This document shows, in pieces, positions 1 through 11,790 of a stretch of DNA of 64,000 nt. Source of the stretch: Sanderia malayensis (taxonomy: Eukaryota; Cnidaria; Scyphozoa; Semaeostomeae; Pelagiidae); contig RQOL01000906.1 of NCBI GenBank assembly GCA_013076295.1, positions 2,294,001 to 2,358,000 of the forward strand, given 5' to 3'. The notes below the pieces were generated by a model, which saw nothing but the letters and a program-made list of their open reading frames with translations, ran no database searches and had not been told where the DNA came from. Position numbers and translations under genes: made by a program. How positions within the stretch are numbered: position 1 is the first letter of the stretch; each line of letters begins with the position of its first letter.

Positions 1-29
1 AATATATGGTAATATGGATTTCTTTTTAC

Positions 30-2622
30 CGCATTTCTTGCTGAGATAATTTATCTCTCGTGTTCGTCCATGCCTCTTGGCTGTGCTTTAAATTGTCTCT
101 GACTTGCTGCAACTCCAGCTCAACTTCCCTCACTTTCTGTTTAGCCGAGTCTCGTTCTCGTGTCAGAGATTCGATCTCTTTTAGCCTCTCATTCGATAGT
201 TTCTGCTCCTTGCCGACATCCGCAACCAGCCTCATAATCGTCTCCCTGCACGAGAAAGAGACAGAGAGAGCCATTAGACGGATCGAATGACGAAGTCGAA
301 ACTTCAAAATGGAAAGACTTCTAAAGGGTTAGAGGACAAACGATTAAAGGATAAAATAAGTCAAAGGTGACTGACCTGCTGGCTTTTACTTCCAGATCTG
401 AATTTTGATGACTTTGTGAAACGGAATTCAGGCGTTGCTGCAATGCATTGTGGTCTCTCACCGTCTCCTTGAACTGTAGCAAGAACAAAAATATTACTTT
501 AAAATATAAAAACATCTCAGCATCGATAAATAATCTCGAGGAAACAAAAAAATAACCCGATCTCTGAGTAATATCTGAAAAGTTGTTACCTTTGTAACAA
601 TCAAATCACAGACTTCGATGCTTCCGTTGGCATTTATAGATAATGCATTAGCTAAATGTGCGCAAAGCTCTTGGAACTACAAGAAAAGCAACAGTCTCAG
701 TGAAACAAATTAACTCATGATTTAGATAAAGGGTTAAACTGCCAGAAAAATCGCAAACAAACATACTGATAAACACGCTGGAATGGAAACGCATAAAATG
801 CGCGAGCGTACCTTTGCCTCCCAGGAAGAAGCACGCTTGGAATTGTCTTCCTCGACCTTCAAATGGTGCTTTAAGGATGTTTCAAGCTTCTGCTTTTGGT
901 CAATCTGTTCTTGTAGTTCCTTTTTCAACGATGCAATTGTAACATCGACACGTGACATTTTGTTTTCCTTGTCGACAGCAAAGTCCTCCGCGTCTTTTAC
1001 GCGATGTTGCAGCGCAGTTACCATTGCCTCGCTGCGTGCCTGTTGCTGTTTTCCACTCTCAACATCGCACTGTGAACAATGATATAAAATAAGTACTGCT
1101 TCAAAAACTATCTGCATCCTTACAAGTATGAGAGTAATAATAAAAGCTCTATGCTCTACAATATGATAAATGGACCCAATTTATTATATTTCCCAGTAAG
1201 AGGCTTGGCATCATAATATGCAAGGTCACACTAAGCATTGTTGAATTTATGCATATGTGAATTTTGACCAATGCAAAAATTACCTTTAAATCGATCACTT
1301 TCTGCTCAAGTTCAGAGACTTTTGTCTTTCTCTTTCGAATCTACAGGAAAAATTGAAATTATCGAATTTACAACTTTGCCAACCATTTACTTAAAGACAA
1401 TGAAAGGAAAATAGTGTAATATAAAACTTTTGCACTCCAACTATATACAGCAAAAGAAATAGAAGTCAAACCTCTTGAGATAATGACTCTGTTTTAACTT
1501 TCTCAGCTGCAAAATCACTTGCTGAAGTTTCAGCTGCCTTTCTGTAGTGGCTGACCTGAAGATTATGCATTCACATCACATATCAAATCACAACAGCCAT
1601 CCAAAAAAGCAGAAGTAAATAAGACTTCCACTCTGAGCAAACCAAAGTTCATTCAATCCGGAATGATTTGTTTACCTGTAAACTTAAGCTATCTCTTTCT
1701 TGTGTTAAGCGGCTAATTTTCTCTTTGCCAGCTTCTTCAATGCTGTCATCTTTCAATGACAGGTCTGCAACATTTGAAATAAAATTCCTTGAGAATCCTG
1801 CAGTTTTCTGGTGCACTGTTGGTTCCGATGAGTGTTGTGCCATTTGAAATGGTGGTGGTTTTGGCCAAAGATAGGACTCACTTTTTGAAGATTTATCTAC
1901 CCAAAGGCTGCAGGAAACAATAATGTGATCATTAATCTGACTGTAATGCAATTTTAGCAGAATGAAGTCATTAACCATGTAGCAAGAAAGTGGACTCCAG
2001 AAACTATATTTCTCAACCTACCTGCTAGTGTGTGTAGTTTCCTTTTTGGGCTCAAATAAAGATGACAAATCAAGCTTGAAGCTGTCCTCTGAGACCTACA
2101 ATAAACAATGAATGATTTCAATTTAAAAAATTCACACTCAAGGCCCACTTTTAAGTCATCATCATCCATCGTCAAAGTAATTCCACGTGATTCAAAATAA
2201 ATGCGTAGTCGAACGACCGGCTATTTAAGATTATAGCATGTATAAGCTCTTCCTAAGTAAACATATAACTAATCTTCACACTTATTTGTTGATCTATTAC
2301 TCTTCAATTTAGATCTGGGTGGAAGTGAAGATTAAAACACAATGCATACATCACAATCTTTGTTAAATGATGAGACTGAACTTGAGCTGCTCCCGGATGA
2401 TAATGGTCTGTGCTTCGTATTTCGATATCCGGTTAGTTTACGGCTTGAGGACCGATGGGTGTCTTTGTTGCTATCACCCCATATCTCATGCACATCTGCT
2501 CTTCTTTGCGGTAAATAAATATCATCGATGAAAGTCAAATTAGGCTTGGACCGTGAAGAGTGGCTTGGCCTAGTATTAATGCTGGGCAAGTAATCTGCTA
2601 TATCAGAATCATACTGCGCCAT
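30..2622 (-). CDS. CCDC170: CCDC170-like coiled-coil protein, 5' part (gene runs off the left edge)
   Basis: Nine phase-consistent exons are visible on the minus strand: 2350-2622 (ATG at 2622), 2022-2095, 1676-1907, 1472-1555, 1284-1340, 812-1069, 590-676, 376-473 and 30-245. The last has a GT donor at 29-28, so the gene continues beyond the window. The first ~100 residues are polar and Ser-rich. From about residue 200 the protein is heptad-rich coiled coil. Recognition rests on the stretch crossing the 376/245 junction, EVKASRETIMRLVADVGKEQ, which nearly matches the conserved core of vertebrate CCDC170 from memory. In that family the protein is linked to microtubules, Golgi organisation and ciliary axonemes, so a cytoskeletal role is inferred. 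Vertebrate CCDC170 is about 715 aa; roughly 470 aa are seen here. Confidence in the family is good; the N-terminal exon is the least certain part. Confidence 0.8.
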
Positions 2623-3127
2623 ATTGTGGATAAACAACTCTCGATTTATACTCCCTAAATTTCCAATAACTCCAAGATTATCTATTCCTTGCTTACTTCA
2701 TACAAATTCATGAACGAAAATTCGGTCTAACACAACACGACAAACTTCAATCAACTGATAAACAACCTCCAAGTGATATTGTTGCCATAGAGAGTCAACT
2801 CACTTCTGTGGTGCATAGTAACAGCATTTTCATATCGAGATCATTGATCGAGATTAATTAACAGCGAACATGAGGCTAGAATTTTCATTTGTCATGTGAA
2901 TGAAATATCAACAATCAAATGTAGAAAAGGTTTTGGTTTGTTTTCAACAAATATGCTTTAATCGTGTATTGCATCTACAACAAAATAAGCTCCAAACAAG
3001 CCAATTATCGGACTTTTCAAAGCGACACGAAGGGGAAGGCACCATGCTTGAAGTTCAACGCGACTTTCCACCCACCTACTTTTGACTGTTGATATAAATT
3101 ACTATCGTATCGAACATTGTTGAATTT
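2623..3127. other. Intergenic region upstream of CCDC170
   Basis: About 500 bp lie between the CCDC170 start codon and the target-site duplication of the foldback element. It presumably holds the CCDC170 promoter. I see no convincing ORF, TATA box or repeat in it. Confidence 0.5.
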
Positions 3128-3136
3128 CATTTGCAT
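3128..3136. repeat. Left target-site duplication of the foldback element
   Basis: CATTTGCAT sits immediately outside the left terminus and is repeated exactly outside the right terminus. Confidence 0.8.
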
Positions 3137-5324
3137 ACCAGAAACAAGACAGTTGAATATAGGTCTGGAATGTAGACTCACATTGGGATTCCAGACTCAC
3201 ATTGGGAAAGTCGCTGCAAAAGACGGTATTATCATTGATTACCACAAATTCGAAGTTTATTCCCTAAAACTACAACTATATGGGGATGTTTTCAGCAAAA
3301 AACCGCATCTCTATCTTGCTTGTACTCCTGAATCGAGCGGGAAATATCTTGTCACTTGCTCTTCGACATGGCGGCCTTGCCAAGCTGGCCTACCGTAAAC
3401 ATGGTAAAAATTTCAAAGTCTTTCATTTTTAAGAAATTCGAAGTTTATTCCCTAACACTACAACTATATGAGGATGTTTTCAGCAAAAAACCGCATCTCT
3501 ATCTTGCTTGTACTTCTGAATCGAGCGGGAAATATTTTGTCACTTGCTCTTCGAAAAGGCGGCCTTGCCAAGCTGACCTAACGTAAACATGATAAAAATT
3601 TCAAAGTCTTTCATTTTTAAGAAATTCGAAGTTTATTCCCTAACACTACAACTATATGGGGATGTGTTCAGCAAAAAACCGCATCTCTATCTTGCTTGTA
3701 CTTCTGAATCGAGCGGGAAATATCTTGTCACTTGCTCTTCGAAAAGGCTGGTTTTCCAACTTTTCGAAGTGGCTGTCGACGCTACTAAAACCCGGAACAA
3801 GCAGAAAAGAGACGTGCATTTTGATTTTTCAGACTCACATTGGCAAAGTTGCTACAAAAGACAGAATTATCATTGCTGGGTATAAATTCGAAGTTTATTC
3901 CCTAAAACTACAACTATATGGGGATGTTTCCAGCAAAAAACCGCATCTCTATCTCGCTTGTGGTTCTGAAACGAGCGGGAAATATTTTGTCACTTGCTCT
4001 TCGACATGGCGGCCTTGCCAAGCTGGTTTACCGTGGTCCGTTCCGTGAACTTGGTAATTTTACATTTCCCAAATGCTGATGACGTAGCTCGAAAATTTAT
4101 GACCATGTCTTGAACTGGAAAAAGGACTCCAAGAAATAAGCATCTTTGCATTGTTATGTGACTTGTATTTTCTCATGGATTTCGGAATTTATATAAATTA
4201 CAATACTTTCTTGTTGATTCAAATTGACCATTAGCAACTCTAATATAAATAGCTTTTACTTGTAAGTTTAATTGAGTTAATTTCAGAATATGTGTAAAAG
4301 ACAGTCAAATTCTCTTTGCTTGCTTTGCCAATACGTTTTGGCAAAAGTATTGGCAAAAGTAACAATTTTCGAGCTACGTCATCAGCATTTGGGAAATGTA
4401 AAATTACCAAGTTCACGGAACGGACCACGGTAAACCAGCTTGGCAAGGCCGCCATGTCGAAGAGCAAGTGACAAAATATTTCCCGCTCGATTCAGAACTA
4501 CAAGCGAGATAGAGATGCGGTTTTTTGCTGGAAACATCCCCATATAGTTGTAGTTTCAGGGAATAAACTTCGAATTTATACCCAGCAATGATAATTCTGT
4601 CTTTTGTAGCAACTTTGCCAATGTGAGTCTGAAAAATCAAAATGCACGTCTCTTTTCTGTTTGTTCCGGGTTTTAGTAGCGTCGACAGCCACTCCGAAAA
4701 GTTGGAAAACCAGCCTTTTCGAAGAGCAAATGACAAGATATTTCCCGCTCGATTCAGAAGTACAAGCAAGATAGAGATGCGGTTTTTTGCTGAACACATC
4801 CCCATATAGTTGTAGTGTTAGGGAATAAACTTCGAATTTCTTAAAAATGAAAGATTTTGAAATTTTTACCATGTTTACGCTAGGCCAGCTTGGCAAGGCC
4901 GCCTTTTCGAAGAGCAAGTGGCAAAATATTTCCCGCTCGATTCAGAAGTACAAGCAAGATAGAGATGCGGTTTTTTGCTGAAAACATCCTCGTATAGTTG
5001 TAGTGTTAGGGAATAAACTTCGAATTTCTTAAAAATGAAAGATTTTGAAATTTTTACCATGTTTACGGTAGGCCAGCTTGGCAAGGCCGCCATGTCGAAG
5101 AGCAAGTGACAAGATATTTCCCGCTCGATTCAGGAGTACAAGCAAGATAGAGATGCGGTTTTTTGCTGAAAACATCCCCATATAGTTGTAGTTTTAGGGA
5201 ATAAACTTCGAATTTGTGGTAATCAATGATAATACCGTCTTTTGCAGCGACTTTCCCAATGTGAGTCTGGAATCCCAATGTGAGTCTACATTCCAGACCT
5301 ATATTCAACTGTCTTGTTTTTGGT
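3137..5324. mobile_element. Foldback-type DNA transposon (non-autonomous, possibly MULE-like)
   Basis: The element is 2188 bp. Its left arm (3137-4097) and right arm (4364-5324) are each 961 bp and near-identical in inverted orientation, around a unique AT-rich 266-bp spacer (4098-4363). The termini are ACCAGAAACAAGACAG on the left and, reverse-complemented, ACCAAAAACAAGACAG on the right. The 9-bp sequence CATTTGCAT flanks both ends directly (3128-3136 and 5325-5333), as expected for a target-site duplication. Each arm contains four copies of a ~188-bp unit; on the left they start near 3249, 3437, 3625 and 3887. Open frames of 76-130 codons in the arms simply follow this repeat and show no transposase features, so the element looks non-autonomous. 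A 9-bp duplication and long inverted arms with internal tandem repeats fit Mutator-like foldback elements; that superfamily assignment is inferred. Confidence 0.85.
3249..4060. repeat. Tandem ~188-bp units within the left arm of the foldback element
   Basis: Copies begin with TTCGAAGTTTATTCCC at about 3249, 3437, 3625 and 3887. The first two intervals are 188 bp. The third is 262 bp, because a unique segment with GCTGTCGACGCTACTAAAAC is inserted. The same organisation is mirrored in the right arm (4364-5324). Confidence 0.85.
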
Positions 5325-5333
5325 CATTTGCAT
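5325..5333. repeat. Right target-site duplication of the foldback element
   Basis: CATTTGCAT sits immediately outside the right terminus, in direct orientation to the copy at 3128-3136. Confidence 0.8.
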
Positions 5334-5750
5334 TTCTCTTTCCGCAGATGGTCGTTACTCTGTAAACAAGGCATTTGTTTACTGTATTCAACTTTCATTT
5401 TTTCACAACATCTCTTTGCAGTAGGTATTTATCACATTGATTTGATATCAATTGTTGTTTAGGTTTGCATTAATATTTATTTGAAGCAACGAGGTACCTT
5501 CTTTGTCGAAAAAATTGTTGTGCTTGTAAAAGAAATTTAGCCTTGTTTGCGTTGTGCGTTGCGTGCCTTTAGCGATAGTTTTATCCACCTTAATTCATTC
5601 ACAATTTCCCACACAAAAGTATTTCCAATTGATACACTCCAGCCTCATCGTGTTTTCTTTTATATTCTAGCTTTAATTGAATTTGATTTTTAATGTACTT
5701 TAAAATGTTGATTGCAAATTTGTTCTCAATCACTCAGATACTCACCTACC

Positions 5751-5981
5751 ATGTCTTCAGCAACACAGACGGCTACAGCTCAAGACCTGTTGAAAGTTCT
5801 GGAAGATAACTTCCAGAATCTGACAGATAATTACAAACAGTCAGAAGAGGCAATCATGAGCAAACTAACGGACACAGGAAAGGCTTTTGAAGCAGTTGAA
5901 AATGCACTAACAGATCTTATGGATCACTCTGGTGTTAATGACCAGTATAGTGAAATCGGAGAATCATCTGAAGTAGAATGA
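5751..5981 (+). CDS. HSBP1: HSBP1-like heat-shock-factor-binding protein
   Basis: A single coding exon encodes 76 aa, the usual length for HSBP1. The spacing from the N-terminal QDL to the DLM near the C-terminus is 47 residues, the same as I recall for vertebrate HSBP1. The protein is almost entirely one amphipathic helix with hydrophobic residues in heptads, as in the HSBP1 trimeric coiled coil. HSBP1 binds the trimerisation domain of heat-shock factor 1 and dampens its activity, and it also supports WASH-complex assembly. The ATG at 5751 is chosen because an acceptor-like CACTCAG lies just upstream (about 5731-5736), suggesting a spliced 5' leader. The AATAAA-like signal near 6317 probably ends the transcript, about 75 bp before the stop of the convergent MED17. 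Overall identity to HSBP1 is modest. Confidence 0.7.
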   Translation: MSSATQTATAQDLLKVLEDNFQNLTDNYKQSEEAIMSKLTDTGKAFEAVENALTDLMDHSGVNDQYSEIGESSEVE

Positions 5982-6395
5982 ACTTAGCTTGTTTGATGCC
6001 CAAGAAGAGAAACATTGATTAAAAAAATCTGAGAAGACAACACTGATAAGGGTGTTTTATATCAACTTAGACGCTGTCAAAACTAAGATGCATATTTCTT
6101 ACATGCTTGTATGTACATAGCATTCTTCAACTGGTTTATATTTGTGGTAAAAACGATGTAAAATTAGTACCTATACAAAATCTTTTAGAGTGTTATTATA
6201 GTAGAATAATCATAGTTCTTATGATTTTTTGTCTCTGTTTTTTCGTCTCTGTGTTACTTACAATATATCTTACCGACAGATCAACCATTTGAAAATTATC
6301 CACTTCTGACAATAGATAATAAAACAAAATAATATTCAAATGTTTTGATCATTTGAATTTTGCATGGATTTGTAACAAGAGCATCAAGAAATAGA

Positions 6396-9300
6396 TTATG
6401 ATGATGAGGCAACTAGGTTGAATAACTTCTCAACAAATGTCACCCCTTTTAAAGTTTTCCAGTCAATTTCTTCTTTCTTTCCTTCCAACATGCTCCATTT
6501 CTTGTCCAAAGCAGAAAGGATGTTATCATTTTGTGAATGAGCAAGTGTTTTTTGGATGTATACTGCAATTTCCTGATCCTCACTGATTCCTAATGTCATC
6601 CAACTAAAATAACAAATCAACAATAAAATGCTTATCCTGCTTCAACTTCCATGAAGACATGTTCACCCCGAAATTTAGAAACTGTACATGAAAATAACAA
6701 TAACATCTACCAGTTAGTCTTTGCTGATCTGGCAGTGATGGTCAGTTCCAGTTTGTTGACTTTATTTGTTGTTAAACTGCTTGGATAATGCAGAATGGTC
6801 CAGCCGAAATCTTCAAAAACTCCAAGAGCAACTTTTGAGAAGTGGATTGGAACCTGATGGGAACAAGCAAACAATATAGGAAAATCTTAGAAAATGTCAT
6901 TCAAGCAATATCAAGAGTTAATTCACACAAAAAATGTTGAGCAAATTACTGAGAAGGTTTGATACCTGAGTTTTAATGTATTTTTCAAGGTGCTCCTGCT
7001 GACCATGCAACTCTGCTACTGTTCCATCCATATCAATTACTCTTAGCTTATCTGTCCCAACAGTAAGATGATATGATGTTCTACATGTGATACAAAGATA
7101 TGCCTTGAATTAATAGCTACTAAGGAAAGTTCAAATTGAAATAGCTTAAAAAAAAGGGGTAAAAATAAAGAAAAAAGCGAAAAAGAAGAACCATAAGCAC
7201 CAACTTGTGAGCAAGTCTATGTCGTTTTGAGATAAACTGAATTGTTGCAGATGATGACGTTGGTCCACTGATTGAACTCCAATCAGTTGTAATGTATGGG
7301 TCAGAATAATCCATAGACAGACGATCCAATAACCACATTATTCTAAAATGAAAATAGTACATAGATAACTCTTGACATAATTAATGTGATTCTTGATAAG
7401 AAAAATAATGCATCAGGGAAATATTTACCTTTTTCTAAGAACAATGTGCTTAAGCTCGTTTGAAAAACTTTCTAAAAGACATTGATCACTAAAATTTAGA
7501 AAAAGATAAATTATAAGTAAAAATAAATAAATAAACAAAATAATATGTTAACCAATCAATTGATAGAATCAATAATCAATCAACTGTTGATAGTTTCAAT
7601 AAGCTAGAGAATAGATGAATCAAGAACAGAACTTACTGACGCTTCAAATTAATATCTCTTTTTGCAAGAAAATCATGGACGTCTCTGGGTGAATTCTCCT
7701 TTGTTGTCCAAGACGCAGTTGATGGATTAGGAACTGGAGTGTCCATGTTTTTTCTATGCTGTTCGTGTAGCTTCTGTTGCAGTCTGAACTCTAAAACATC
7801 TCCTAAACCAGATATCTGTTGACAAAAAGATTGTTTTCAACCAAAACCAAGATTGTTTGACAAAGAATATTTTTAACAAAGAGGAACATTTAAAAATACA
7901 AGAAAAGGCCAGAATCCAACACAGGTCTTGAAACATACCACATTTTCGTAACACTGGCTCTTATCTTTTAATCCTTTTTCATAAATTATATTAGCATGGG
8001 CATCATCAGCAAGCTGAAATGCAATAACAGGAAGTTATTCCATTGAAATAATACAATAACAAACAGTGACAATTATTAATAATATATCTATATCTTGAAA
8101 AAAATAGAAGCTCACTGGAAGCTTAATGATATTGCCTGTGACTTGCACTGAGTCCAGATTTGGTGATTGAAAAGCTTCTCTTGAAATCTAAAGCAAAACA
8201 AATATAGTCACAGCCTAAGACAATTATGAAGGTTGTGATAAAGAGTTATATAATAATGCATAATAAATACCATTCTTAAAACTCACTTGTGAAAATAACT
8301 CTTTACAAAACAAATTGAATTGAGCTTGCTTTAGCTTCCTTTGCCATGGTGAAACATTGCTGCTACTTTCACTTGATGAATCCGATGCTAAATACAATCA
8401 AACAATGTAATGGAAGTTTGTTGTTCCATGTAACAATTATCACTCCAAATGCAAAAATTCAGTGCACTAATCAAAAACAATCTTCCTACCTTTGGGTGAT
8501 GCTTCAGTCTGAACATCATCCTTCCCAGAGAACACCATTTCAACTTTGACCCTTGAGTATCCTTCAAGATCTGAGCTGACTCTGACCGACAGTGGACAAC
8601 TTGAGTCATCTCGATCTTCTTCTGGTACATCTTGAGTTTTCTTAACTTCAAATAATCCTGGATGCCAGAACATTGAGCCTGCTGTAAATAACAAATAAAA
8701 GCAAAAAAATTAGTTTGTAATTGAATACACAACTCCAATTAAACAATGACACAAGTTTAAGGATTTGAGAAACAAACTAACCAGATTTATAACTTAAATC
8801 CCCAGTTATAGTGCTTCCAGTCTTCTTAATTCTCCATTTCTGCCTCAGCTTCATGAGCTCTGTGAAGAAATTTGTGTTTTGGAGTTCTGGCTGAAAATCA
8901 GCGTTGAATGATTTGGATTCGTTTCCTTGGGACATTCTATCAGCCCCAAGCTTAATAACTTCAGCGGCTTTAGCAAGACTCTAAGACAAATATACAAAGA
9001 TGATTTAAGCACAGAATATCACAGCACAGATATTAAGAAAAACACAACCAACATTTACAAAAAAGGGGTTTAAAATACTCATGCTACCTTTCTTTTTCCA
9101 ATCATTTGAACTACTTGCTTTGTCGGTTCAGGATTTTGAGAAACCGGCTCCAATACAAGGTATCTCTTTTCTTTCATAACTTGCAGCACATCAAGCAACA
9201 CACCAACTTCTGATAAGGCATCTCTGCGTACATACATACATACATAATAAAGGCTCATATTGATGCAAGTGCAGAGAATTGCAAGTGCCATGCTCTGCAC

Positions 9301-10208
9301 ATGAGAAAATTGCACGTAAAACAAAACACACTAGTCTGCAGAATGTGCCACTTTTTGCCCTTATCTCTGGTTCGCAAAGATTCAAATCTCCTGAATTTCC
9401 CTCAAATGCAAAAACTTATTCTCTCAAGTTGTTTTATTTTTAAAAGCAAAAATTGTAAGGCTTGATTCAAAAAAGGACTTGATCAGTGAAAGATGGCGTA
9501 GTTGGCGCATCTCCTCTAGGTGCAAATTTCGAGTTCGCGATGATTCGCCCCCAGACCGATTAGCCCCAATCTCTGGTCAATTCGCCCTCATACCGGTTCG
9601 CCCCCCACTGATTTAAAGTAAACAAACCTTGAAACTGTCACTGCCACACTCTGCAGACAGACTGGAAATCAACTATAACCTACCTGAGCTTATTTCTTAC
9701 AGATTCCCATGGCCATTTCACTGCTTCAGAAGATTCAGTCTTTTTCTCTGGGGTATTGTTGTCTGTATGCTCATCTTCTAAAATTACTTCTTCTTCTTTG
9801 AGAAAGTCGATCTTATGAGCAAAGTCAATCAACTCTTCTGACAAAGTCATTGGTCTTTGAAAAGATAAAGCATGCAATTAAAAATTATCCAAAAATTAAT
9901 TTTGGCTCATATTCAAAATCATCAGAATTATAAGAAAATGCACTGATTTATAAAAAATTGACTAAATTGTCTTGATCAGTACTTGATCAGTGGAAAATTC
10001 TCTGAAAGAAAATAAAGAGGGGAGGGACAGCAACTTAATATGGACTGGCTATAGTACATAACGCAATTAGCGTGACAAAATATAGTAAAACAACACTTCA
10101 CTTTTTGTATTTTTCTTCTCCAGTTCTTGATATTTCTTCAATTTCCTGCTCTAGCATTTTCTCGACACTTATGTCAATATTCAATGCTCTGCTTGTATTG
10201 GACGCCAT
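6396..10208 (-). CDS. MED17: Mediator complex subunit 17
   Basis: Fourteen exons on the minus strand splice in phase: 10102-10208, 9684-9854, 9088-9223, 8782-8980, 8490-8681, 8287-8387, 8116-8187, 7939-8013, 7637-7815, 7429-7488, 7205-7342, 6966-7080, 6711-6853 and 6396-6603. They give 631 aa, against about 651 in human. Diagnostic blocks are WPWESVRNKLRDAL (about residues 85-98), a KRKSLAKAAE-like stretch, and LRQKWRIKKTGSTITGDLSY followed by KSAGSMF around residues 188-215. All of these align with the conserved N-terminal half of MED17. MED17 is an essential head-module scaffold of Mediator in the nucleus and contacts RNA polymerase II. The C-terminal half is more divergent but keeps the length and the globular pattern. 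The ATG at 10208 is the first in frame. The gene converges on HSBP1. Confidence 0.93.
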
Positions 10209-10592
10209 TTTTCACGGACATGTGTCTTCTTACAGTAACACGCATGCGCGAGTATTGGCCAAAATAAGCTGACACAAATTCGTAAGAGAGACATGATGTA
10301 GTGCCAACTAATAACAAAACTCATTCATTTCGTTTGGAAGTGTCACTGCGATATCGACACTTGAATGCATGACAACGTTATGTGGTGAATTTCTTCAACA
10401 ACCCACTTTGAGTATTATTGTTATTCTCAGAAAAGCAAACCACAGTGCTGGATAGCTGGCTAAAGTTTTTATAACGGTAAGATAATTTATTTCTTTTAAC
10501 GCAATTTAACATCGGTTTGCTTTGAAGGTGCATAGGTACAATATACGATTTCGCAAAGGCCTATGAAATTAACTTGTTGTAAACAGCTGTTT
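10209..10592. promoter_or_regulatory. Likely MED17 promoter region
   Basis: About 380 bp separate the MED17 ATG from the end of the sulfotransferase-like remnant on the same strand. I see no TATA box; the MED17 5' end lies somewhere here. A GC-richer patch (10235-10260) is close to the start codon. Confidence 0.35.
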
Positions 10593-11790
10593 TCAAATCG
10601 GAGACAAAATGATCCTAAAGTTAAGTAAGTTCATTGCAGCCGTCTGCTTAGTGTGATGTGATCGATCAATTATTTCAGTTTGCAAAATTTCTTTAGCAAT
10701 TTCCCGATCCAGTGGAATACCTTCAGGGAAACTAAAACGTGCAGAAAGAACAATAGTATTATAAATTGAAACAATGTTTTTAGCTTTCGTTTGTACGTAA
10801 CACACCCAAGACCTGAAAAGTTGCTTTGCAGATATTTTCGTCAGTTCTTGTTTTACATATTGTAAGCACCTGTAGTTTTTTTCAAAATAATATTTAAGAT
10901 CGTTTATCTTTTACACATATTGTATGAAAAAATATGGCAAAAACTTAATAGCAAATGCTGAAAATTAGTACAATTAATCCAAAGTGTGCTTTTATTTCCA
11001 TCTTTTTAAACACTGTCCAAAATATTTCATTAATTTTAGACTGCTGTCAAAATTAAATTTAGATAAGCTAAAAACAAACTTGAAACAAAAGGTATCTTAG
11101 TGTACCTAAGTTTAGATGTGATTTGCTCTGGCATCATGTCAACTTTTATCAAATTTCAATGCCCAAAAGAACTTTTAAAAAATACATTGGATTTTTTTCT
11201 TTCATTGCATTGTACTATTGCCAATACTGATATTATCTCACTTCTACATTTAGATTTTCAATTATTTAGATTTGTAATTAATTATCTTAACAATTGAGAT
11301 CTAGAATATAATCAGTGCTTTGCAGGATAGGATTGATTTGGCAAATTCCAGTCATTTCCATTGAAAGTAAGAAAATTGCTCATTAATAACAGAGTATTGT
11401 TCACCACAGAAATTTACCTGGCATATCATATTTTTTCCTCTGCTGATTTTTCTATAGTCATTTTTTTCATAAGAACTAGATAATATATGCCAAGGTTCAA
11501 TTTTCTTAATTTTGTCATCATTTTAGGCTCAAATATTCCAAAAATTCCTCTTCTTTTAGGATTCATTATTTCTTCAAATACAGTAACTATAGATACAGCA
11601 TAGGTACTTTCTGATACCAATCATCCTACCATTCATCAGGTCTTTTTCACAATGGTTTTTCTTAATCTCATCGGAAGTTGGGCATGTTCCAACAAACTTG
11701 TTGTTATTTTTGGTAAATTGAGTCTCAATGTTCTTATAAAGAGAGTTTTCATAAAAGATTTTAACTCCCATGCACCCTGGGTCCCTGGCT
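10593..11790 (-). pseudogene. Sulfotransferase-like (carbohydrate sulfotransferase family) remnant
   Basis: Pieces of a sulfotransferase C-terminal half lie in order on the minus strand. Segment 11590-11790, after a good acceptor (TTTGATTGCAG), reads ARDPGCMGVKIFYEN and continues to a C-x11-C-x2-D pattern, like the 3'-phosphate-binding RDP loop and the region after it. It then reaches RKYLCCIYSY, where the frame stops; the expected continuation (VFEEIMNPKRRGIFGIF, 11540-11590) is in another frame. This mirrors the YEDL...NP...IF motif of the family. A last exon at 10593-10731 reads FPEGIPLDREIAKEIL and ends FRIILSPI, resembling the family C-terminus. Upstream near 11900-11945 a broken GRAGSYF block resembles the 5'-phosphosulfate loop but contains a stop, and ~100 residues seem missing before RDP. 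Frameshift, stop and deletion point to a pseudogene. The family call is from motif order only. Confidence 0.45.

Noticed and set aside
3117..5308. Series of 76-130-codon open frames encoding FEVYSLKLQLYGDVFSKKP-type repeats
   Set aside because: They recur in mirror image in both arms and follow the 188-bp repeat unit. They have no start context, domains or independent conservation, so they are by-products of the foldback element.
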